From Liolophura sinensis (Eukaryota > Mollusca > Polyplacophora > Chitonida > Chitonidae), in NCBI RefSeq assembly GCF_032854445.1, contig NC_088306.1, positions 9,634,193-9,698,192 on the forward strand: DNA of 64,000 bases, read 5' to 3'. A program made the position numbers and the translations under genes. The notes beneath the pieces are model-generated. The model did no database searches, was not told the origin of the DNA, and saw nothing but the letters and a program-made list of their open reading frames with translations. This document shows, piece by piece, positions 12,901-22,792 of this stretch (position 1 is the stretch's first letter; every line of letters starts with the position of its first letter).

Positions 12901-15900
12901 AAGATTTTACGTCAGCTGAGTCAACATTTCATTTCTGAAATGCCGACTTGTCTTACATGCAGTCATTACCATTCTAATAAGGTTTGCCTAGTCTGACTTG
13001 TTGGATCTGACATGCCAGATCTGACTTGCCAGATCTCACTTGCTGGATCTGACTTTGCCGGATCTGACTTGCCTTCCACCAAGTTTTATCCTGAGGAATA
13101 CTTTGCCACTTTATCTTGCCAAAGGTCAGTGGTTTACTTCAAGCACTCTTGTCTCCTCCACCAGTAATATACTTGTAGCCATGGCATTCGTTAATTCTTC
13201 AACAGTTTCAACCAGTATTTTGAGACATTCTGAGAGAACTGTGGGGTGCAGAGAAATAATATACACAGTTTTATGAAGCTTCCATCTTTATTGACACAAA
13301 TAAATCGTTTTTAGTGTCATTTTTATAATAAGTGTATGCATAAATTCCACTGAAAAAAGTGCTTTTATGGTTGAAATTTCGAAGATTTACGGTAAATGAA
13401 AAATTCTTTAGTGCGATATTATAGAAACGATACTAGAGCAAAAAAACGACCAGTGCAAGTCCAATCGAATTGTTGCTCTTATTTTAGAATAGCCCAAACA
13501 ATTACCTTTCACAAATGTCAGCCATTTCTGTGCACATTTTACCATTCAAAATTGGCAGTAAAATTTATAAAGCGGGTCACGTTGTAACTTTTTCAAACTT
13601 TAAAATCATGTTAACACAATGTATGTGTATAGTACAGGTGAAAGCTTGACATTTACTGAAAGGTTCTAATTTGAACTACGGCCATAAGTGGGAAGGTCTG
13701 TCAGCAACCTGCGGATGGTCGTGCGTTTCCCCCCAGGCTCTGCCTGATTTCCTCCCACCATAATGCTGGCTGCCGTATAAGTGAAATATTCTAGAGTACA
13801 GCGTAAAACACCAATCAAATAAAAGAAAAAATTTGAACTTTTTGTGGAAAATTTAGAAAATTTCTGTTGATTAGACGGTATTGATATAGCAGCTATACTG
13901 GTATAACATCCTCAAATAACGAGAAAAGAACAAAAACAAAAATATTCAGACAGAAGGGTTGACATGCTACCAGTCATGTATTCTGAGGACTCAATAATGT
14001 ACTGGAAGAAAAATCTGGCACTTATGAGGTATTAGTTTATGTTATTTTATTACACTCTGCAGTTGGAAATGTGTGATTAAAAATTTTATTCGAAAATATG
14101 AGTGGATTGTAGCCAAACAATACACAAAGGAACGTTTTTAGAAAAAAACAGTGAACAAACAGCTACATTGTACATCTAGAGAATGATAGTATTATAGAAA
14201 AGACAAGAAGGACAGAGGAGATTTATTATCAGCTGGTGTTTTACCAGCTGACTTCAGCGAAGGGTGCTTCAGTGCTGATGGCACGAGCACTGGATAGGTG
14301 TCAGAAATTTAGGTGTAATGGATTGCTCTTTCCCTTCAACCCTAAATTTTCAAAAAGTTTAATTGAAGCCAGTTTCGTGGGGTTTGATGAAAGTGTGTAA
14401 GTATAAATGATTAATGGATGTCTACATCAAATACTGTGGGGGGCCTCCGTGGCTTAGTCGGTCAGCGCGCTAGCGCAGCGTAATGACCCAGAAGCCTCTC
14501 ACCAATGTGGTCGCTGTGAGTTCAAGTCCAGCTCATGCTGGCTTCCTCTTCGGCCGTAAGTGGGAAGGTCTGCCAGCAACCTGCGGATGGTCGTGGGTTT
14601 CCCCCGAGCTCTGCCCAGTTTCCTCACACCATAATGCTGGCCGCCGTCGTATAAGTGAAATATTCTTGAGTACGACGTAAAACACCAATCAAATAAATAA
14701 ATCAAATACTTTGCCGTTGTTTCACCTAAAGTTTGCTATATAAAAATGCACTTACAGAAAGGCCTTTGAAATGATACTTTTGATGCCAATATTTTCTTTT
14801 TTCTGATGAGATATTGATCAAGTTTCACAGAATCATCTTGTTAAACTTGCCCTATAAGATAAATGAATCAATTAGAATGAAGCAAAATGCATCACACGAA
14901 GAGTGCCCCAAACTTTAGGTGAAGTATGGTTGTGAAGCTGCAGAAGCTGTTGAGTGTTGAGCCCACATGACCGTGGCCTTGTGCATGTTACAGGACCTGG
15001 AGCTGGAGGGTCCCGAGCCGTCGGACTGGGAGAAGTACGCGGCTGAGGAGTACGAGGCTTTAGTGGCTGAGGAGGGCGCAGCGGACCAGGATGTGTAAGT
15101 TGACCTCACAGAGGTCAAAACCGTCCCCATCTATTTTATGGTAGAAGCAAGCTTTCAACCTGATTTAGGCTATGCTTAAGCAGAAATTTCCACATCTGTT
15201 GGTGAAAAAGTCTCAAAAATGATGAACAGACAAAAAACAAGTACAAAACAGATGTAATCACCATATTATTGTTTTGAAATTTAAGAACTTAAGAATATTT
15301 CTCTTATTCTAAAACATGGCCGGTATATGGCTTAAAGATTTGGCCCTAAATTGCATATTAGAGATAAATAAAGGCCATAAAGCTTTTTGCTGAAACTTAC
15401 CAAGCAATCCTGAAAACATTCTAAGTTGCAGAGAATTATCATTTTAAGAAGAATGGAACTATCATTGGCACTATTTTGGTCATGTGTCTTATTTTTAGCC
15501 ATGTTTCCTGATGTCTCTGCGTCTGTCTGCTGATGCTTGCGTGGCTGTTTGTTTGATCATTTCTGCATGTCTGTTTCATCATGTCTGCATGTCTGTTTCA
15601 TCCTGTCTGCGTGTCCGCTTCATCATGTCGGTATGTCTGTTTCATCTTGTCTGCATGTCTGTTTCATCAGGTGTGCATATCTGTTTCATCAAGTCTGTGT
15701 ATTGTGCGTGTCAGTTTCATCATTTATGCATGTCTGTTTCATCATTTCTGCATGTCTGTTTCCTCATGTCTGCATGTCTGTTTCCTTATGTCTGCATGTC
15801 TCTTTCATCATGTCTGCATGTCTCTTTCATCATGTCTGAGTGTCTTTTTCATCATGTCTGCATGTCTCTTTCATCATGTCTGTGTATCGTGTGTGTCTGT

Positions 15901-16369
15901 TTCATCATTTCTGCATGTCTGTTTCATCATGTCTGCGAGTCTGTTTCATCAGGTCTGTATGTCTGTTTCCTCATGTCTGCATATCTTTCATCATGTCTGC
16001 ATGTCTGTTTCATGTCTGAGTGTCTATTTCATTATGTCTGCTTGTCTGTTTCATCATGTCTGTGTATTGTGCGTGTCAGTTTCATCAGGTCTGCATGTCT
16101 GTTTCATCATGTCTGTGTATTGTGCGTGTCAGTTTCATCAGGTCTGTGTGTCTGTTTCATCATTTCTGCATGTCTGTTTCATCATGTCCGCGAGCCTGTT
16201 TCATCATGTCTGCGTGTCTGTTTGCAGTCACTATGAGGATGACTTTGAGCCAGAAGAAGAAGACATGCTACACGAGGTCAATGATCCGTCCAACATGAAC
16301 CAACGACCTCGACCCACCTCGCCTGAGGAGGATATCTACGACTTCAGCCCCCGAGACTTAGGCTACTGA
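988..16369 (+). CDS. PPP2R3: PP2A regulatory subunit B'' (PR72/PR130/PR70 family), 5'-partial, 12 exons
   Basis: Coding exons: 988-1305, 2955-3058, 4393-4495, 5256-5330, 5805-5891, 7472-7628, 8400-8448, 10155-10241, 11443-11587, 12574-12723, 14994-15094 and 16228-16369. All have GT-AG borders and compatible phases, giving 505 residues and a TGA stop. The product should be the B'' subunit that directs the PP2A A/C core enzyme to substrates and binds calcium. Visible family marks are KFYFPMGKP near residue 55, the HDDASRF and [12 protein letters not shown] blocks, a degenerate first EF-hand loop (about residues 263-274, DKDHD..., ending in D) and a canonical second loop (about 336-347, [12 protein letters not shown]). 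DHEQ and PSDW blocks come before an acidic tail. The N-terminal exons are not visible, so PR130-like and short isoforms cannot be told apart. Introns hold SINEs and minisatellites. Family assignment is very secure; the choice between vertebrate A and B paralogues does not apply. Confidence 0.96.
1429..1725 (-). mobile_element. Meta-type tRNA SINE, full length, with 12-bp TSD
   Basis: Full-length copy in reverse orientation (about 1441-1713): AAAT-type tail first, body, then tRNA-like head ending in a Pol III A box. It is flanked by the perfect direct repeat tgaggtttgttt (1429-1440 and 1714-1725). It lies in the first visible PPP2R3 intron. Confidence 0.9.
2371..2890. repeat. 88-bp minisatellite, about 6 copies
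   Basis: The phrase gtgactatattatggctgtg recurs at 2371, 2459, 2547, 2635, 2723 and 2811, an exact 88-bp period with few changes. The array ends about 65 bp before the acceptor of the second PPP2R3 exon. Confidence 0.93.
4010..4270 (+). repeat. Unclassified dispersed repeat, copy 1
   Basis: The part from about 4150 (aaaagcgggttgcatt...) through ttaacactataaa and tttaatgaaaggcagt is clearly related to sequence at 13555-13670 and, less closely, 33930-34065. It has no coding capacity or terminal repeats that I can see. Confidence 0.5.
5400..5680 (+). mobile_element. SINE 3'-tail fragments, two in tandem plus a diverged third
   Basis: Two successive copies of the SINE end (aagtgaaatattctttga...actccaatcaaataaata, 5422-5480 and 5483-5537) are followed by a more diverged body and tail (5571-5676, with a recognisable caccatgagactggtggccg stretch). 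All lie in the PPP2R3 intron after the exon ending at 5330. Confidence 0.7.
6148..6215 (+). repeat. Short dispersed repeat (shared with 14717-14800 and about 11290-11360)
   Basis: The block tttcacgtaaagtttg...aagtgatactttgatgcca recurs at 14717-14800 on the same strand and, reverse-complemented, near 11290-11360. The family is not recognised. Confidence 0.45.
6484..6722. repeat. 15-bp minisatellite (gattgaccttgtgat)
   Basis: Sixteen or so imperfect copies of a 15-bp unit. The unit length is a multiple of three, which is why open frames appear on both strands. It is not a gene. Confidence 0.9.
7043..7290. mobile_element. MITE-like element with 34-bp terminal inverted repeats
   Basis: The left end gagtggagcaaaagtctgg... 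(7043-7076) is matched, reverse-complemented with one mismatch, by ...ccagacttttgctccactc ending at 7290. The 248-bp element has no reading frame. The GGAGCAAAAGTCTGG-type end resembles Tc1/mariner-derived termini, so a non-autonomous DNA transposon is the likely identity. It lies in an intron of PPP2R3. Confidence 0.85.
8070..8312 (+). mobile_element. Meta-type tRNA SINE, near full length, diverged
   Basis: It has a head (actccgtggccgaggggg), body (ctccagccatatatgggaag, accataatgatggcc) and tail (gtaaaacaccaatcaaataa). It is more diverged than the 14.4-kb copy. Confidence 0.85.
8590..8692 (+). mobile_element. SINE fragment, 5'-truncated
   Basis: Only the 3' third is recognisable: ccccataatgttggccac, aagtgaaatatttg, taaaacaccaatcata, then an AAAT tail. 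Confidence 0.75.
9519..9925 (+). repeat. Minisatellite made of SINE tRNA-head units
   Basis: About twelve copies of a 33-36-bp unit (ggcctccatggtcgaggtgg then ttagcacatgtacgg). The unit equals the SINE's first about 30 bp, including the Pol III A box region. The array runs without a break into a complete SINE at 9926-10128. Confidence 0.92.
9926..10128 (+). mobile_element. Meta-type tRNA SINE, full length
   Basis: The complete element follows the head array: ggggcctccgttgccgaggt, B-box-like gagttcaagtgcagg, accataatgctggccgctg, and the taaaacaccaataaatt tail. It lies just upstream of the PPP2R3 exon at 10155, only about 25 bp from its acceptor. Confidence 0.9.
10468..10628 (+). mobile_element. 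SINE, 5'-truncated
   Basis: It starts in the body at ctctccggccgtacatggga and runs through ataatgctggccgccatcgt to an AAAT tail. A small internal duplication (attataatatagtgag) lies where other copies read attcttgag. Confidence 0.85.
12015..12252 (+). mobile_element. Diverged tRNA SINE with internal poly-C
   Basis: Head (acctctttggtttagtggtt), a caagtccagctcatgctggc body and a weak tail (taaaattccagtcaaatgaa). A run of about 18 C (12132-12149) interrupts the body. This is an old copy. Confidence 0.75.
12990..13075. repeat. Short tandem repeat, about 16-bp unit (gatctgacttgccaga)
   Basis: Five imperfect copies of a ggatctgacttgcc-type unit in the intron after the PPP2R3 exon ending at 12723. 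Confidence 0.75.
13180..13670 (+). repeat. Unclassified dispersed repeat, longest copy
   Basis: The first half (13190-13440: ttttgagacattctgagaga, aaattccactgaaaaaagtg) matches 62330-62525. The second half (13555-13670) matches 4150-4260 and 33930-34065. This copy joins the two parts, so they are probably one family of about 500 bp. Confidence 0.6.
13678..13830 (+). mobile_element. SINE, 5'-truncated
   Basis: Starts at cggccataagtgggaaggtc, passes accataatgctggctgccgt, ends taaaacaccaatcaaataaa. The body is close to consensus. Confidence 0.87.
14426..14710 (+). mobile_element. Meta-type tRNA SINE, full length, with 10-bp TSD
   Basis: One of the best-preserved copies (about 14437-14700): A box in tggcttagtcgg, B box in gtgagttcaagtcc, conserved body and (aaat)n tail. 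The direct repeat atcaaatact flanks it (14426-14435 and 14701-14710). It serves well as the local consensus. Confidence 0.95.
15535..16227 (+). repeat. 22-bp minisatellite running into the last PPP2R3 splice acceptor
   Basis: About 30 copies of a 22-bp unit (tgtctgcatgtctgtttcat plus ca), with variant units carrying gtgtattgtgcgtgtcag. Twenty-two is not a multiple of three and the unit lacks stops, so all three forward frames stay open. The final unit reads gcgtgtctgtttgcag and supplies the acceptor of exon 16228. Confidence 0.93.
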
Positions 16370-16461
16370 TAACCTAAAACTGACCACTTACTGACCCCAG
16401 GCTGACCATAGCTGGCAACTGCAGATTGTTGGGTTGTCCCCGGGGAGGAACTTGTACACCT

Positions 16462-16585
16462 GGGGCTCGTTTCACAAAGCGCACGTAACGTTACGTAACT
16501 TCCATGGCAACCAATACTGTAGTTATTACATTGCCATGGTAGTTACGAGGATGTAGCGCTACGTGCGCTTTGTGAAACGAGCCCC
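16462..16585. mobile_element. Palindromic MITE with perfect 26-bp inverted ends
   Basis: ggggctcgtttcacaaagcg... (16462-16487) is exactly reverse-complemented by ...cgctttgtgaaacgagcccc (16560-16585). An inner arm (catggcaa / ttgccatg) extends the pairing. The whole 124 bp could fold as one hairpin in the mRNA, since it lies 93 bp after the stop codon. Confidence 0.9.
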
Positions 16586-18599
16586 AAGAATCCTATGGAC
16601 AACTGCTAGTCCCCTATGTGTTTCACATGGTCTTCAGTGTAGCTGCTTTTCTTCAGTGCTCTCAAGTGTTCTTCAGTTTGCTAAACCGCCCGAGCGTTCA
16701 TCAGCCCTAAGTATTGATGTACTCAACAATAGCAGTGGCTTACCTCCCCTTTCTCTTACTTGTAAATGATTACTTGTGCTCATAGTACAGCTCAAAAGTT
16801 TGTTTGTCCTGATCCTAAACATTGGGGGGAAAAAATCAGAAAGCTCTAACAACATTCACGATTGCCAAATTAACAAAAAGTGTACTTTATAGTTTCACAG
16901 ACTTCTTTACTGCGTTCATTGAAGCTTAGATAATTACAAATGAGTATTCCAGGAAATGGGGCTCCTGGTGCTAGTAGTTCTGAATACTGATGAATGAACC
17001 CCGGATTTTGATGTAAACTGTCATGATAGCGCATAGAATAGATGATGTGTCGAGATGTAGGTATACAATGACAATCTGTAAAAAATCAAACTGTATAAAA
17101 TCAAGATTTCTTCCCCTGCGAAATACTATTCTGTTGCACTGCCTAGAAATGGGCTTTCTTGCAGATTGCTGATTTTGTCTCGCCCTTAGAGCTGTCTGTG
17201 TCCGTTGACGTTACACTCCAGCGTATTATCAGTGTTCTATGCGGTGCTACATTTAGTTATCAGCAAACCAGAGTGTCGTTTTTATACCAATTTATGTTTG
17301 GATTGTAGTGATATGAATGTATTAATTTATTACAGGTATTGTGTGTGCTGTTTTGTTTAGTTTAGTATTTGTATGAATTCTGTAAATATGTAATTAGTAT
17401 TTGGAAGACATACAAATGTGTACAGTTCGAAAGGTATGTCATTTACAGTGTGCGTGTCAGGTGTAAAGCGTCAGTATTTTTGGAACGGATTATAAAAGTT
17501 GATACCTCATTCATTGGTTTGTGACTGGCTGTACATAGTTGTATCTGAGTTTGGTATGAGCGTGTGTATTTTAATGAGTATAATTATCGATAGTTATTTA
17601 ATTATTTAATTTTGGATTATTTGGGGTTTTTTCACTTTCAATAGTTGCCAGTGTATTTATGTTGCATGCTGAATGTATAAACCTTCATGAGTTGATGAAA
17701 TGGTTGAAGTATTACGAGCCCCTTAATTGTGTGGAAATAGTCATGATAGTATCAATGGATTCTTGATTTTCACACATTTTTACACTCCTGTATGAGCAGA
17801 AAGCTGTCATTGCAGTAATGAGTTTATTGTTACAAGTAGAGAGGCACACATTCCGTGGACTAAAGTGTGGAGATTTTTTTTTGGATGGACACATTCTGAG
17901 GACATCGTTCGTACAGTGTGCTAAAGTTAAAAACCGGTATGCAAGAAGTGTGCAGACATTCTATAAATGTGATTCAGACATAAGGCAAAAATTGCAGATT
18001 TCTGGCCCGGCATGCACTGTCTGACATGTGGTACACATTATGTGCCAGAAACCTTCAGACTGTAGTATTGAAGTCTGCTTAAATGATTCTTTAAAGTTTA
18101 TAAATCATTCTGTAGACGTTCACACAATCTGAAGTGCGCAGGAAGTTACATGCATATCATCCTCAAAATTTGCTTATTTAGTGGATATTGTTCACACAGT
18201 TTTAGACAGTGTAGACACAGAGAGTATATATGCACAGGCCTAGGTACAAGTGTGAACGATGAACTTGTACTGAATGGATATATACCTATGTATACATGTA
18301 TACATATACATCGTTCTCTTGCAATGCATGAGAAATGCGTCACCAGTTTGCACACGAAATGTTGTCGCAAAGTCAGGAATGAACATAAATCCACAGCTTG
18401 GACCTGAATTGCTTGAGGAGGGAAATGTTCTCATGAAATGATGTGAGACATGGATGCTTTATAGCCCAGAAGTTCTTCTTGTACATTTGTTAAAATATTT
18501 GTGATGATATTTGTTTGCTCTTTGTTTTGGATACCCATGTAAACCACTAGGAAAAAAAAAATATAATAAGTCAAGTAGAAGGAATAAAGGAAGTGTACA

Positions 18600-18825
18600 T
18601 GTTGTTGGGAGGGGAGTGATGGGATAGATGTAGATGGGGAGTGATTGGATAGATGTTTGATAGAAGGAGATTGATTGGATAGATGATTAATAGATGGAGA
18701 GTGATTGGATAGATGTTAGAAGGAAAGTGACTGGATAGATGTTAGAAGAGGAGTGATTGGATAGATGTTAGAAGGAAAGTGACTGGATGTATGTTAGAAG
18801 AGGAGTGATTGGATAGATGTTAAGA
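18600..18825. repeat. Minisatellite, about 26-bp unit (gagtgattggatagatgtta)
   Basis: Eight or so imperfect units in the presumed PPP2R3 3' UTR. Spacing varies between about 24 and 35 bp. Confidence 0.8.
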
Positions 18826-19858
18826 ATGTTGAATTTTGTTGAATGTGATGTTTTGCACATACAAATGTTGTAAAATATGTTTGTCTGAGCATGTACAATA
18901 GCTTATAATCAGACTTTGCCTCGCTGTCAGCTACTCCGCTGTTTTATCACAGGGATGAAGACGGTGCCGTCCAAGTGGATCCTTAACTAGGACATATTTT
19001 TGTGCTGTTATTACAGAAAAAACTATGAATAATGTACATTAGTTTTGCTTTCTTGACTAAAATTTTTTAAGATAACAAAATGGTCATAGCTGTTGTACAG
19101 GTGAAAAAAAACCCCAGGATGTTCAATTTTGTAATTGAAACATCGTAGCATTATTTTAAATGTCTTGTCTACTGTTGCCAATGCATACTTCATGCTTTGG
19201 TTTGGAACAATTAGAAAAAGCCTCCCACACTGCAGACTTACCTGTCTGAAGTAACTGGTTGCAGTTCAAATCGAACTGCAGGTGCAAATGTAACTGCAGC
19301 TGCACAATGTGTATGATTACTGTGAATGTTGAGTTAATTTTGCCCCTGAATGTTTTCTACTTTATTAATAACAAAACAGAACTTTGTTGGATTTTTTTAT
19401 TTAAGAAATCTGATGTAAAATTCGGAAAACATTTACCTGAAGAAGGAGGATTATTTTCTGTGAATAGTCATACAGGACAAAATGACCATTAACCCAGTCA
19501 AATGAGTTTTTAGCTCTTAAAGCTTACAGACATGTCAATCTTTTTTTTGCGCATAAATCTATGGTGACCATGCACATGAATTAATATAGCCATGATAGCA
19601 TATCAATGAAGTTTGAAATTGAAATTTTAATAATGCTTAATTTTTCATAGACATTCTGACATAGAGACCATGATATCCTAGCCTTTGGTAGTTTCAACCT
19701 TTGTCTCATTTCGAGAATGTAGCCATTTGTGTTACGACAAAACGGCCATGTACATCTATCATTCATTCTGTTCATGACTATTTATTTATTTCTTTTGCAT
19801 GCTTCTCATGAGGTATTATTGAAGTGCTTTGTTTAACCCAGTAGGTAAAAAACTAAGG

Positions 19859-19864
19859 AATAAA
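19859..19864 (+). terminator. Candidate poly(A) signal AATAAA for PPP2R3
   Basis: AATAAA at the end of the SINE-free block. The next kilobase contains old SINEs, consistent with transcription ending about here. Confidence 0.4.
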
Positions 19865-19926
19865 TGTTACTATTAAATTATTACATTCATTGCTATTATA
19901 GTGTCATTCATTTCACATCAAAAACT

Positions 19927-20171
19927 TGTGAGTGAGTGCTCTTCCACCCAGTGCTGCTTCACAGAGACGACTTACCGAAGGCAAGTAAGCCGCCCCGCCC
20001 GAGCCATTATACTAATAGGGGTCAACCAGTCATTGCACTAACCCCTTCATGCTGAACGCCAAGATAAGAAGTTACAAAACTTCCTCTTTCAAGGTGTGAC
20101 TTGACCCAGGATTGATCCTGGAACTACCGCTCCAGAAGCGGACGCTCCACCAACTGTGCTATTGGGGCCGT
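19927..20171 (-). mobile_element. Second SINE family, partial copy
   Basis: Reverse orientation. Read on the minus strand, a tRNA-like head (A box near agcacagttggtggagcgtc, B box near ggatcaatcctgggtcaag) comes first, then a body containing ttcagcatgaagggg and cttgccttcggtaag. It matches 29035-29376 and 54955-55490. The distal part is missing. Confidence 0.8.
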
Positions 20172-20299
20172 TATGATGAAAGTTTAGATAAACCCACAAA
20201 CAACATAACAGACACCAGCTGCGACGCTTTATCATGATTAGCTACTGACACCCTGTCACCCAGATTTTATGTTGTATTGTTAAGGTCTTCATATAGCTA

Positions 20300-20440
20300 T
20301 GGTTTATTTATTCATTTAATTGGTGTAGGCCTATTAATTTACACTGTACTCAAGAATATTTCACCTACTGGCAGAAACCAATGACCATTAGCAGGTTGTT
20401 GACAGACCCTAGCACATCCTACTGGAGAGGAAGCCAGAAA
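20300..20440 (-). mobile_element. Old SINE remnant
   Basis: The reverse tail and body are recognisable from tactcaagaatatttcacct and gcaggttgttgacagaccct. It is heavily diverged. Confidence 0.6.
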
Positions 20441-20649
20441 GTCCTATGATTGATTATATACAACATCCAATGGGGTTTTTTTTGCACGTGAAGAAACTTT
20501 GTTGAGAGAGCAAACCTCTTGGGTTCTATCCCCAGCTTAATCAGAATAGCTGGATTGGAGTTTACAGCCCAGATATAACCTGTCATTTTTGCTTAACAAT
20601 TTTGCTGCAACAACATTACATGGTTAAGACAAAATTTTCAGCTTCTGCC

Positions 20650-20801
20650 GCATCACGTGGGAAAGTTTGTTAGTAACTAACAGCAAAATTGAAAGGCCAG
20701 GGGGTTCACCCCAAAGCACTCCGGTTTCACTCCCCCATAGAACTAAATGCCATTGTATCAGTTAATCAAATCTTGAGTATGGTATTTTAAAAACAATCAG
20801 A
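20650..20801 (+). mobile_element. Very old SINE remnant
   Basis: Scattered matches to the body (acgtgggaaagtttgttag, ccggtttcactcccccata) and tail (cttgagtatggtattttaaa). This is the weakest SINE call. Confidence 0.4.
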
Positions 20802-20894
20802 TGTCAGAGCTGAACTTACGATCAAAGGCATGGTTCTTATGATTAAAGGTTCACCTCCTTTAAGAGGTGTTTGGCCTGAAAGTACGATGTGAAA

Positions 20895-21060
20895 CCCCAC
20901 ACGTACATACCCTAAATGACCTAAAAATTTGACCACAAAAGAGCAATTTCGAGGCAAAGAAATATCATGAGATTTCTGATGCTAAATTTTTCCCAGTAGG
21001 ACATCATCCTGCCTTCCAAACACCTCTCAAGCACCTTTCTAAAATTTCATTTAGAGTACA
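20895..21060 (+). repeat. Unclassified dispersed repeat (family with 26.6 and 27.5 kb)
   Basis: The order taccctaaatgacctaaaaa, then caaagaaatatcatga, then aaacacctctcaagcacctt parallels 26614-26870 and, in part, 27495-27720. Confidence 0.55.
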
Positions 21061-21262
21061 TACAATGGTGTTTTCTTGTAGCAGGTTGGTCTCAATGATA
21101 CCATACATATGGTGCTGCCTCACTGGAACACCATGCTGAAAACTTTCTGGCTTGAACACATTGACCAATATCCTATCCCAACTCGCACAAACGTCCACCG
21201 TCTTGAAATGTTCTTAAGTTTGGCTGAATGAACGATTGATAGGCTTGTTGGAAGCAATTTGA

Positions 21263-21457
21263 GAGTGGTGAGTTCAAGTCCAGCTCATGCTGACTTCCTC
21301 TCCGGCCGTACGTGGGAAGCTCTTCCAGCAGCCTGCGGATGGTCATGTGTTTCCCCCCGGACTGCCTAGTTTTTCTCCCACCATAATGCTGGCCGCCGTC
21401 GTATAAGTGAAATATTCTTGAGTACAGCATAAAACACCAATCAAATAAATAAATTTA
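21263..21457 (+). mobile_element. SINE, 5'-truncated just upstream of the B box
   Basis: Begins gtggtgagttcaagtccagc and runs to an AAAT tail. It is close to consensus, so fairly young. Confidence 0.9.
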
Positions 21458-22705
21458 AAAGTGGTATGGCCATCGGTTGACTATCCCAGTATAAAAGGGT
21501 CCTAGGACCACCTAGTCCCCCTTTGGGATGCTAGGCGAGTGGAGATGCCCCAAAATCATTATAAAGGGTTTTTATTCTTTAGATCTGTTGTAGTTTTACG
21601 TGCTTAACAGTTTGCAGTGCACGTGTGTGTGCATGGGTTTTCATTTTGTTGATTGCCATTAAATTGGTATTTATTGGTATTTTGACTTTTTGTTTTTTTG
21701 GATGAAAAGTGGTACAGCCATGGCCGACACCACTGATGATTCTGGCTTAATGCCCCAGTAGCAATATTTCAGCCATGTTATCGTGATCATAAGTTTGAAA
21801 TTCAGATGTTCACAGTAAATCTCAAGCAAGGATAAAAACTTTTTTTTTTTTTTTGCACAAAAATGTTTATTGCACTATAAATACATGCATTTAAAACTGT
21901 CCTACTTGGGGATCTATGTGTACATGTGTAGACCATACTGAAGTCAAGGACGCCTGCTCATCTAAGGGAGATAACTCAACAGTACATCCCTGGCAAAATG
22001 GAAGGCAAGTTCAGATGTGAACCTGATTGCATATTAATGAACTGGACATGAATTAGAGCCATCACAGACACTTAAATGCCATTGTTCTGTTTGTACATGA
22101 ACTCTACAAACTACCATACAAAGCATGTACATTCCCCACCGCCCCCACTACCCGCCCCGCCAAAAAAAACCATTCATTTATAACATATTATCCTAAAACT
22201 GAGACTTCCTAGGCCTACCCACAGATAAAAAGGCAATTGTAAATGTAAAGCACATACTGACTTTTCCAGCCAGCTTTATGCATATCTGACCAGTCAATAC
22301 AGCATGAGACTCGCATGTTAATAATACGACAAAGTTCATGCAGACGAGCCATAAAAGAAATCGCATCGTACGTTCAGACTTTTGGCAGGTTTATGTAATA
22401 CGCAAAATGTCTCCTTTTGCTCAACATTGTAAACAAGGACGAAAAGGATAAAAGCTATTTGAGAGATTTATCTCTATCAAAAACCATTTTCACTTAGGTA
22501 AAGCATTCTCATACGGCATAACTTTCACATAATATATATATGTGACTTATCCATACGTGTGTGTTACCAGGTCCAGTACTCCAAAGTCTCTAACTTGAAC
22601 TATTGTTCTAACAATGCACCATGCCTGCAGCCAGTTCCAGAAAGCAAGTTCTTACTTATGGCAAAACATTATTTATACATGTACTTCTGTGTCTCCTCTC
22701 ACAGC

Positions 22706-22792
22706 ATTTTAATGAAATTTTAATTTTAATGACATTTTCATTTTAATGAAATTTTAATTTTAATGACGTTTTCATTTTAATGAAATTTAAAT
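22706..22792. repeat. AT-rich short tandem repeat (attttaatgacattttc)
   Basis: Alternating attttaatga-type units, about four copies. Confidence 0.7.

Larger units (their letters stand above)
16370..19870 (+). other. Probable 3' UTR of the PPP2R3-like gene
   Basis: No convincing coding exon and, unlike the flanks, no SINE copies for 3.5 kb after the TGA stop. This fits transcribed, constrained 3' UTR. AATAAA occurs at 19859-19864, and another lies near 18586. The transcript end is inferred, not shown. Confidence 0.55.

Noticed and set aside
12803-12955. Possible MITE with gagtcggcatttca / tgaaatgccgact arms
   Set aside because: Only about 15 bp of arm match within unclear limits. Too weak to annotate.
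14437-14530. Possible tRNA genes at SINE heads
   Set aside because: A and B boxes are present, but the heads lack a full cloverleaf and continue into the SINE body. They are tRNA-derived promoters, not tRNA genes.
15511-16227. Long open frames rich in Cys, Ser, Val and His before the last PPP2R3 exon
   Set aside because: All three frames are open because a stop-free 22-bp unit is repeated. The normal exon starts at 16228. It is kept only as a possible cryptic-splicing finding.
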